Assembly: GCA_027310325.1 (NCBI GenBank)
Contig: DAIDBB010000503.1
Span: 1-15,231, forward strand
Reading direction: 5' to 3'
Origin: a bacterium
Lineage (GTDB): Bacteria; Desulfobacterota; GWC2-55-46
DNA: 15,231 nt
The stretch's first letter is position 1. Each line of letters opens with the position of its first letter. Below the pieces are notes generated by a model. It saw only the letters and a program-made list of their open reading frames with translations, was not told the origin of the DNA and searched no databases. Of the stretch, positions 6,770 through 12,050 are shown piece after piece. The translations under genes and the position numbers were made by a program.

Positions 6770-6860
6770 GGTCTTCCGGGATATGATATACTGCCGATGA
6801 GCCATGGTCTTTTCTCCTTTGTTAAGATTCGTTGGGGAACTTATCTTTAACCGGAAGACC
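6770..6860. repeat. Ten-base inverted repeat pair
   Basis: GGTCTTCCGG at 6770-6779 and its exact reverse complement at 6851-6860 enclose 71 bp of AT-rich DNA. A partial third copy (ATGGTCTT) lies between them. The spacing is large for a simple hairpin, so it may be the ends of a very small element or a regulatory arrangement. Confidence 0.6.
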
Positions 6861-6862
6861 AT

Positions 6863-6884
6863 GACTCTTTCCACTTAAAGAGTC
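6863..6884. repeat. Perfect eight-base hairpin
   Basis: GACTCTTT (6863-6870) and AAAGAGTC (6877-6884) form a perfect stem around the six-base loop CCACTT. It directly follows the right arm of the inverted repeat pair. A T run long enough for a clear intrinsic terminator is absent on either strand. Confidence 0.6.
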
Positions 6885-7138
6885 TTCAACTGTAAACGCT
6901 TTTCGTGACTGCCCCACGTAAGGCGCTTATTAAAGTTCTTCTCAAAATGTAAAGGTTAGCCAAAAAGGCCCCTTCAGCTTTTCGTACTTTTATCGGTAAT
7001 CTTACATCTTCAAACTCACTATACATGTGAACGGGGGGGGGCAGCCGTGTCGCAATTTTCCTTCCTGTACCTGACACTAAAGTTTTTTTCTCAGACACCG
7101 CGCTTCTCTCTCTTCTCAAGGGCTTGTCTCGTGAATTT

Positions 7139-7166
7139 TTGACTTTCGCGTTCATTCTGATACTAT
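7139..7166 (+). promoter_or_regulatory. Likely promoter of the DUF1264 gene
   Basis: TTGACT (7139-7144) and TACTAT (7161-7166) are separated by 16 bp and lie about 40 bp upstream of the start codon. The -35 box matches five of six bases and the -10 box four of six. Confidence 0.5.
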
Positions 7167-7204
7167 TGATACAAATCTCTGGTAATAGATAATCGGGAGG
7201 GGAT

Positions 7205-7696
7205 ATGAAAACACTGCTTTTCTTGCCCGTCATTTCATTCGCTCTTGCCTTATGTTTAGGAACAGCCGCTGCCGCAGAGAAAGAGACCCAGGCAGCGATT
7301 AAGCCTACTGACGGATGGACGCTGCATATCGATGCGAAACGTCACGTTCCAAAGATGCCGGAAATGATTGCTCACCACTATTGCAAGAACGTATCAGGGG
7401 GTCTTATTGAGTGCCAGTTGTACGACGGCGACAAGGCGGATGCGCGTCTCATAGGTGTCGAGATGGTCGTCGATGCCGCGACATACGATAAATTCAGCAA
7501 GAAGGAAAAAGCGCTCTGGCATTACCACAAAACAGAAATCCCGAAAGTCGAGGCCGTGCTCCCGGATCTGTCTCCTGAAGAGGCCGCGAAGACTGTCAAA
7601 GACCTGGAAAATACCTACGGCAAAATCTATATACTTTGGAATCCGGCGAAAACCGAATCGCCCGTAGGGAAGCCTGTCATATCGATTTTGCACTGA
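7205..7696 (+). CDS. Exported DUF1264 (oil-body-associated-protein-like) family protein
   Basis: This 163-residue protein begins with a Sec-type signal peptide: a short basic start, a hydrophobic core to about residue 20, and an alanine-rich cleavage region near 21-25. The mature part matches the DUF1264/OBAP pattern throughout: 'GWTLHIDAKRHVPKMPEMIAHHYCK' (37-61), 'IECQLYD' (68-74), 'ARLIGVEMVVD', 'ALWHYHKTEIPK' (103-114), 'LPDLSPEEAAKTV' and 'YGKIYILW'. Several conserved histidines and one cysteine suggest ligand or metal binding, but no biochemical role is established for bacterial members; the plant name comes from association with oil bodies. A strong Shine-Dalgarno (GGGAGGGG) sits three bases before the ATG. 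The gene stands alone, with a promoter upstream and no partner gene. Periplasmic or outer location is inferred from the signal peptide. Confidence 0.88.
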   Translation: MKTLLFLPVISFALALCLGTAAAAEKETQAAIKPTDGWTLHIDAKRHVPKMPEMIAHHYCKNVSGGLIECQLYDGDKADARLIGVEMVVDAATYDKFSKKEKALWHYHKTEIPKVEAVLPDLSPEEAAKTVKDLENTYGKIYILWNPAKTESPVGKPVISILH

Positions 7697-7979
7697 ATAC
7701 CCTCAATATGGATGAAAGCGTAGAAGCCGCCGTCGGACTGTGTTCTGAGTCACGGAAAGAAAGAGGGCTGCAGAGGATTTGGCGGGCGGAGTCGTATGAA
7801 AAATCATTACCCGCCCGATTAAGTACTTTTGAAGGTTTGCGACAATGGACGATTGGAGAAGCGAATGTTTCTTTCCTAAATCTTCACGCCCCAAAGCTAC
7901 CCGGAGCGCGGACTGGTGGAGGTGGGATACGCTTAAAAATGCGTAACTGGCGAATAATCTTCGCATGACAAAAAATAAG
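7697..7979. other. Gene-poor region between the DUF1264 and AHSA1 genes
   Basis: No established gene was found in this 283-bp stretch. A small plus-strand frame at 7845-7946 would encode 33 residues with four tryptophans and has GAAGG nine bases before its ATG, but nothing supports it beyond that. The segment lies between two convergent genes. Confidence 0.4.
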
Positions 7980-7996
7980 GGAGGCTTTCGCCTCCT
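7972..7996 (-). terminator. Intrinsic terminator after the AHSA1 gene
   Basis: On the minus strand GGAGGC-GAAA-GCCTCC (stem 7980-7985 with 7990-7995) is followed by CTTATTTTTT, a classical intrinsic terminator. It lies 43 bp after the AHSA1 stop. The same hairpin could also slow transcription coming from the convergent DUF1264 gene, though its plus-strand T run is poor. Confidence 0.8.
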
Positions 7997-8038
7997 ATTA
8001 TGATGCCTTCCTCAGTCAGGCATCCTCCTACCCTTCTT

Positions 8039-8542
8039 TCATCGCTTCAGGACCCCGGCGAGCTTATCGAATGACCAGTTCCAGCCGTGCCGGGCCCCGT
8101 CGGTATCTGCTCCCGGAGGGATGCCGACGTGCCGAAGGGTCTGTTTCGTTTTGCCACGCTCCTCTTCGAAAGTCACCGTCACAAACATCTCGAGCGGAAA
8201 TTCCACGCTCATCCCGTAGTGAGTCGCCGGGACCACGTTGCCCGACTCATACGCAAAGCTGTCGGTGTAGACTATACGCGACGGCTTTACTATCTCCCGG
8301 AATACGCCGGTGCTCCGGTAGTCCTAGCCCTCTGGCGACCGCATGCAGTTCGGGAATTTTCCGCCCACGGGGAGTTCCATCTTGCGGAAGGGAGACGTAA
8401 ATCCCTTCGGCCCGCACCAGAGTTTGACAAGTTCGGGGTCGGTCCAAGCCGTCCAAAGCTCCTCACGTGTGGCGTCGAAGACGCGCGTTATCCGAAGTTC
8501 GTTCTCTTCGGCTTTCCCGGCTGCACTTACTGCCCTTTTCAT
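8039..8542 (-). pseudogene. AHSA1/SRPBCC-domain gene interrupted by one in-frame amber codon
   Basis: The minus strand encodes an AHSA1-like START/SRPBCC protein of about 167 codons. Upstream of the interruption are 'ELRITRVFDATREELWTAWT', 'LVKLWCGPKGFTSP' and 'GGKFPNCMRSPEG'. Downstream in the same frame are 'STGVFREIVKPSRIVYTDSF', 'GNVVPATHYGMS', 'FPLEMFVTVTFEEE', 'TLRHVGIPPG' and 'GWNWSFDKLAGVLK'. Both halves fit the family without gap or frameshift. The only break is a TAG at 8324-8326 (codon 73), where relatives usually have Gln or Lys before Asp-Tyr/Phe; CAG to TAG is a single transition. The residue after that Tyr is Arg where relatives often have Trp. The ATG at 8540-8542 is preferred because AGGAGG lies seven bases upstream; the ATG two codons earlier is too close to it. 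The family binds hydrophobic ligands in a helix-grip fold. It is probably a recent pseudogene; readthrough cannot be excluded. Confidence 0.85.
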
Positions 8543-8820
8543 ACTCATACCTCCTCTTTGTAAGCCAGGCAGATTCGATATAAAAAAATTCAGGCTTGTC
8601 CGGCATTAGTCGTTAATTTTGAGAACGGCCCCGCCGGTAATCATGCTCACGGCAGAGACCCACCGTGATGTAGACCGTTTAAGGGTTTCCCTCCTTTCTT
8701 TGAAATACTTATTTATCACGGCCCGCGCATCTGTTCGGCGCTCATGCATTATAAAAAGAGCGCATTAAAAGGGGCTTTTTAAGGACTTTTTTCGGTCGCG
8801 AGATGAAAAACTTTTATGGC

Positions 8821-10062
8821 TTAGAGGTTCCCGGCGGCGTTAAGGGCGTTCTTGATGACCGTCATGCCGAGGTCCTGCTGGACGAGCTCGGTCATCTTCT
8901 GCTCAAAGGGGATGTATACGAGGAGGGCTTCGGTCATTGTTATTTCAACGTCTTTCAGGATGGGAAATACGAATTTTTTCATGGATACGATGCCCGCAAG
9001 GCTTATCTTTATGCTTTCTGCGGCTTCAACGGCAGAAAGCGTCACCGGGTAGGCCTTTCGTATCTTTAGCCGTTTCTGAAGCTCGATTTGCGGCTGCTTC
9101 ATCGTCAGCTCACGCCCAAGCCTCAGGAATAGCGGCGGGTTCACCTTGAAGGCCGGCTGCCAGAAATAAAGCGCCTGTTCGTCCCACTCGACCTTCATGA
9201 GCCTCGGCAGGTTAGCGGCCCTGGCCAGGTCGCCGAAACTCTTAAGGTCCAAGCCCTCGACAGAGGCCTTTATCCTCCAGAAGGGAAGGTAGGCAGGGTC
9301 CTTGCCGCCCGGCATTATGCCGAACCCGACCCTTGATAACCCGTCAGCCCCCGCTTCCCACGCCGAATAGCAGCCGTTACAGAATAGCGTCGTGCTTTTT
9401 CTGTCCCCCGCCAGCCCGGTCCCGCAATCGGGGCATAATGTCGAAAGAAACCGGGCCTGCCACCGAGCCTCCCCGTTATCCGCCAGGAACTCTTCGACGT
9501 CGCCCTCCCCCGCAACCCTCCGGTCGAGTATGGCGTCAAAGAGGCCTTTGTCCCTGATGTAAAAGGGCATGTATATGAAGCTAGCGCTCTCGCCGATAAA
9601 GGTCTTGAGAAACGGGGAGACGGCCTCCTTATCGAGGGGCCCCGCTATCGCCTTCTCCACGGCGACAAGCTCCCGGCTTATCCTCGAAGACGCCTCTTTG
9701 AAGGAAAACCTGGGCCGTATCATCTCCCCCTTCAAGTCCGGGGAGACGAACCGGAGTTTCAAGGTCTGGGGCCTCAAGCCCATCGTCGGAGGGAGCTTCA
9801 GGGTCTTACAGGCAATGAGGCTGCTGTCGACAAGGGCGTGCGAGACCTCGTAGGGGATGATGGAAAAGGAGATGCCCTTCAATCTCCAGTAGGGCAAATA
9901 GACGAGCCGTTCGCCGCTTTGCGCCGGCAGATAGTACCGCAGGTGGTCGTCAACGGCGATAAAGAGCCTTACCCTGCAGAACCGGCAGGAAAATATTCGG
10001 TCTGTCTCCTCGATGACGACCGGAGACCCGCACTGCGGACATTGGTTCTCGATACTCCACAT
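8821..10062 (-). CDS. Duplicated zinc-ribbon protein of unknown function, partner of the SPFH protein
   Basis: This 413-residue protein has no signal peptide or membrane helix. It carries two zinc ribbons: C8/C11 with C26/C29, and C210/C213 with C228/C231. Each is followed about 47 residues later by a near-identical motif, 'YLPYWRLK' at 55-62 and 'YLPFWRIK' at 258-265. Each half then has a second, looser copy, 'YMPFYIRDK' at 164-172 and 'YIPFEQK' at 383-389. The simplest reading is two tandem repeats of about 200 residues, each made of a ribbon plus paired Y-x-P-[FY] units. No catalytic motif is recognised. It lies 174 bp downstream of the SPFH gene, which has three zinc ribbons of its own, so the two may act together, perhaps on client proteins or at the membrane face; that is inference. 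The Shine-Dalgarno is weak and a hairpin sits 31 bp before the start. Confidence 0.8.
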   Translation of the reverse strand: MWSIENQCPQCGSPVVIEETDRIFSCRFCRVRLFIAVDDHLRYYLPAQSGERLVYLPYWRLKGISFSIIPYEVSHALVDSSLIACKTLKLPPTMGLRPQTLKLRFVSPDLKGEMIRPRFSFKEASSRISRELVAVEKAIAGPLDKEAVSPFLKTFIGESASFIYMPFYIRDKGLFDAILDRRVAGEGDVEEFLADNGEARWQARFLSTLCPDCGTGLAGDRKSTTLFCNGCYSAWEAGADGLSRVGFGIMPGGKDPAYLPFWRIKASVEGLDLKSFGDLARAANLPRLMKVEWDEQALYFWQPAFKVNPPLFLRLGRELTMKQPQIELQKRLKIRKAYPVTLSAVEAAESIKISLAGIVSMKKFVFPILKDVEITMTEALLVYIPFEQKMTELVQQDLGMTVIKNALNAAGNL

Positions 10063-10093
10063 AGACGTTAAGATCGCCGGAGGACTCTTTCTG

Positions 10094-10123
10094 GGCGGAA
10101 ACTTTCTACGGCAAGTTTCCGCC
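10094..10123. repeat. Perfect 11-bp hairpin, first of three in the gap
   Basis: GGCGGAAACTT (10094-10104) and AAGTTTCCGCC (10113-10123) pair perfectly around an eight-base loop. It lies 31 bp upstream of the duplicated zinc-ribbon gene. No T run follows, so it looks like a processing, stability or protein-binding element rather than a terminator. Confidence 0.75.
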
Positions 10124-10148
10124 AGGCCCCTTCAGAGATTTTCAGTTC

Positions 10149-10185
10149 TTTCACGGGATACCCCAAAAAAGGGTATCCTGTGAAA
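10149..10185. repeat. 15-bp hairpin, second of three in the gap
   Basis: TTTCACGGGATACCC (10149-10163) pairs with GGGTATCCTGTGAAA (10171-10185) with one G-T wobble and a loop of C plus six A. On the minus strand the loop becomes T-rich. A small palindrome CCAAAATTTTTGG follows at 10186-10198. Confidence 0.75.
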
Positions 10186-10211
10186 CCAAAATTTTTGGAT
10201 AGAGTCTGAGA

Positions 10212-10227
10212 GAAAGAGGGCTCTTTC
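10212..10227. repeat. Short hairpin just after the SPFH stop codon
   Basis: GAAAGA and TCTTTC pair around a GGGC loop at 10212-10227, about ten bases downstream of the SPFH stop codon on the minus strand. A T run is not evident, so terminator function is uncertain. Confidence 0.55.
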
Positions 10228-10236
10228 AGCGTCCTT

Positions 10237-11343
10237 TTACAGTTTTTCGCCGCACTGGTTGCAGTAAACCGACTCCTGAAGGTTCTCGGTCCCGCAGCGC
10301 GAGCACTTCCTGGGAGTGGGCTTCTGGGCGGCGGGGTTGCCGCACCTGGAGCAGAAGGCCGCCCCAGGAGACATGTTGTAGCCGCACTTCGAGCACTTGT
10401 TAAAGATGAGGAGGTGGTATCCGCACGACGGGCAGAACGCGGCGTTCTCCGGCGAGGGCCTGCCGCACCCAGGGCATTTGACTTCAGTTGCCGCCTGCCT
10501 TCCGGACATGCCCGCGAACATCGCTGGCATCATGAGCCCTGCTCCCACCCCCAAGCCTACCCCAGCGGCCCCCTTGTTCCTCGAGGCCTCTTCGATCGCC
10601 ATGGCGGACTTCATCTGGAGGAGCTTATTAAGGTCGTCAAAGACGCATAATCTACTCTTGTCGTCTATGGCCTTCTGGACCTCGAGCGGAGGGGTTATGG
10701 AGTTTATGTAGAGGTTATAGAGCCCGAGGCCGTAGCGGCTGAAGTCCTCCTGCAAGCGCTTCTTGAGGTCGCCGGCGAGGAGGTCGTATTTGCCGGGGAG
10801 GTTGAAGACGGTATCGAGGCTTTCGCCGAGGAGGTCGTTGAACCTCGATACTATTATCTTACTGAGGTACTCCCCGATATCGTCCGTCGTGTATATGCCC
10901 TGCGTGCCCGTAATGGTATTTATGAAAAGAACGGGCTGGACGACCCTTACGTCGAACATCCCGAAGGCGCGGAGCCTTATAAGCCCGAGGTCTTTATCCT
11001 TGAAGGCGACCGGGTCCATTGTGCCCCACTTGAGGTTCGGGAAGACCTTCATGTTGACGAAGTAGACCTCGGCCCTCAGCGGGCTTTTAAAGCCCCAGGG
11101 GAGGCTCAAGACCTTGGTGAGGACAGGGACGTTGGCGGTCGCAAGCGTGTGCCTTCCGGGGCCGAAGGCGTCGTAGGCCTTGCCCTGGTAGAAGAAGACC
11201 GCGGCCTGGCTCTCCCGCACCGTAAGTTGCGCGCCGTATTTTATCTCTCCTGACCCGCCCTCAGGGACACGGCGGACAAGTGTTTGCCCGGTGTCGTCGA
11301 GCCACTCAAGTACTTCGAGAAATATTACGTTGTTAGAGCCCAT
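10237..11343 (-). CDS. SPFH (Band 7) domain protein with three C-terminal zinc ribbons, YdjI-like
   Basis: From the ATG at 11341-11343 this is a 368-residue protein. Residues about 25-245 form the SPFH/Band-7 region of the YdjI or 'virion core protein-like' type: 'LTVRESQAAVFFYQGKAYDAFGPGRHTL' at 40-67, then 'VYFVNMKVF', 'GTMDPV', 'AFGMFDVRVVQP' and 'GLGLYNLYINSITPP'. A Gly/Met/Ala-rich stretch (259-280) follows. Three identical-pattern CX2CX10CX2C ribbons end it: C290-C307, C317-C334 and C347-C364. In Bacillus, YdjI is a scaffold that helps recruit PspA to a membrane complex, so membrane-surface scaffolding is likely; no transmembrane helix is visible. The start is supported by AGGAGG ten bases upstream and by a promoter whose -10 lies between it and an upstream TTG at 11398-11400. 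The duplicated zinc-ribbon protein is encoded next downstream. The precise role is unknown. Confidence 0.9.
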   Translation of the reverse strand: MGSNNVIFLEVLEWLDDTGQTLVRRVPEGGSGEIKYGAQLTVRESQAAVFFYQGKAYDAFGPGRHTLATANVPVLTKVLSLPWGFKSPLRAEVYFVNMKVFPNLKWGTMDPVAFKDKDLGLIRLRAFGMFDVRVVQPVLFINTITGTQGIYTTDDIGEYLSKIIVSRFNDLLGESLDTVFNLPGKYDLLAGDLKKRLQEDFSRYGLGLYNLYINSITPPLEVQKAIDDKSRLCVFDDLNKLLQMKSAMAIEEASRNKGAAGVGLGVGAGLMMPAMFAGMSGRQAATEVKCPGCGRPSPENAAFCPSCGYHLLIFNKCSKCGYNMSPGAAFCSRCGNPAAQKPTPRKCSRCGTENLQESVYCNQCGEKL

Positions 11344-11371
11344 TCGCCCGGAACCTCCTGATTTATTGGCT

Positions 11372-11400
11372 ATATTGCGTAGCTCTGAACTTTTAGTCAA
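11372..11400 (-). promoter_or_regulatory. Likely promoter of the SPFH/zinc-ribbon pair
   Basis: On the minus strand TTGACT (11395-11400) and CAATAT (11372-11377) have a 17-bp spacer and lie about 29 bp upstream of the chosen SPFH start. The -35 box is good and the -10 box is weak. Together with the Shine-Dalgarno it argues against the longer SPFH start. Confidence 0.45.
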
Positions 11401-11949
11401 GGATTAGGTCGCTAGAGTTAGTATCGGTCAGTATCTTAAAAAGCTTAAAAGTTGGTGTTTATGAGGGACCTTTCTACGCGACCAAAGAAATATCTTGTAT
11501 TTTGGGAGCCACGGAGTTAAAATCGGTCAAAAATGCCTTGAAGAAGTCAGTTTATGGGGTGCTTATAAATGGCCTTTTTCTCGCAAAAAAGGCGCTCCTC
11601 GCTTGTCCTTATCGCATTCCTTCCGGTATTCGTTATCTTTCACTGCACATATGAGCAAAATGAGGCTTCCCGGGGGAGAGGTCTGCCGCCTCCCTTGGAA
11701 GCGATTGAGAATTAGTGCGGACTCAAGTCAAGGATAATGCTTTTGCCAGGACCTGAGGCATAGCACAATAATGATTTTTGATGATCCCCCGCTGAAGGCG
11801 CCGTACACGACGCGCGCTATGCGTTTTCAATCAAGCGTTAATGATTTCTTAATTCTTCTATGTTATTTTAAATGAATATGTTGGGACAAAAAACTGACAG
11901 GGTGTCAGATAATATTACTTTAGTGTGAGTAAAAATTGACATTTTCTTC
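11401..11949. other. Long low-GC intergenic region between the divergent SPFH and kinase genes
   Basis: No gene could be supported here. A plus-strand frame from 11397 to a TGA at 11652-11654 stays open for 85 codons but has no ATG start and overlaps the SPFH promoter. An inverted repeat GCCTTTTT/AAAAAGGC lies at 11572-11593, and the segment from about 11820 becomes AT-rich towards the kinase promoter. It probably holds regulatory sites for both divergent genes. Confidence 0.5.
11894..11908. promoter_or_regulatory. Operator-like palindrome CTGACA-GGG-TGTCAG
   Basis: A perfect six-base inverted repeat with a three-base centre (CTGACAGGGTGTCAG) lies about 40 bp upstream of the kinase -35 box, in an AT-rich stretch. 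The geometry suits a dimeric transcription factor site. The regulator is unknown. Confidence 0.4.
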
Positions 11950-11979
11950 TTGCACGAACATCTGCAAGGAAAGTATAAT
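11950..11979 (+). promoter_or_regulatory. Likely promoter of the histidine kinase gene
   Basis: A perfect TATAAT at 11974-11979 is preceded by TTGCAC at 11950-11955 with an 18-bp spacer. A TTGACA at 11936-11941 is too far upstream to pair with this -10. The transcript would start about 65 bp before the chosen ATG. Confidence 0.55.
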
Positions 11980-12050
11980 TTAACGTTCATTCTAAGATTG
12001 CGGGAACTGTAAACCTGTTGAAAAGGACGCAAGCAGAGAGGGAGACGGAG

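Larger units (their letters stand above)
6376..6885. other. Gene-poor stretch after the deaminase
   Basis: No intact gene could be supported here. It contains a coding-like fragment without a start codon (6478-6750), a ten-base inverted repeat pair (6770-6860) and a perfect hairpin (6863-6884), listed separately. No clear terminator was seen directly after the deaminase. The mixture of a fragment and repeats suggests decayed or inserted DNA. Confidence 0.5.

Noticed and set aside
6886..7233. Minus-strand open frame of 115 codons upstream of the DUF1264 gene
   Set aside because: It overlaps the DUF1264 promoter, ribosome binding site and first codons. Its C-terminal part looks mildly coding, so a remnant is possible, but no family was recognised and it spans a run of nine identical bases near 7033-7041.
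8750..8800. GCGCTC/GAGCGC and TTAAAA/TTTTAA inverted repeats after the duplicated zinc-ribbon gene as its terminator
   Set aside because: The stems are short or consist only of A-T pairs and no T run is placed correctly on the minus strand.
5455..8800. Integrative element attached at tRNA-Val
   Set aside because: No integrase gene and no repeat of the tRNA 3' end were found within the window, so only a weak accessory-region remark is made.
11495..11737. Plus-strand 80-codon frame in the SPFH/kinase intergenic region
   Set aside because: No ribosome binding site, no recognisable domain, and a different frame in the same stretch is equally open.
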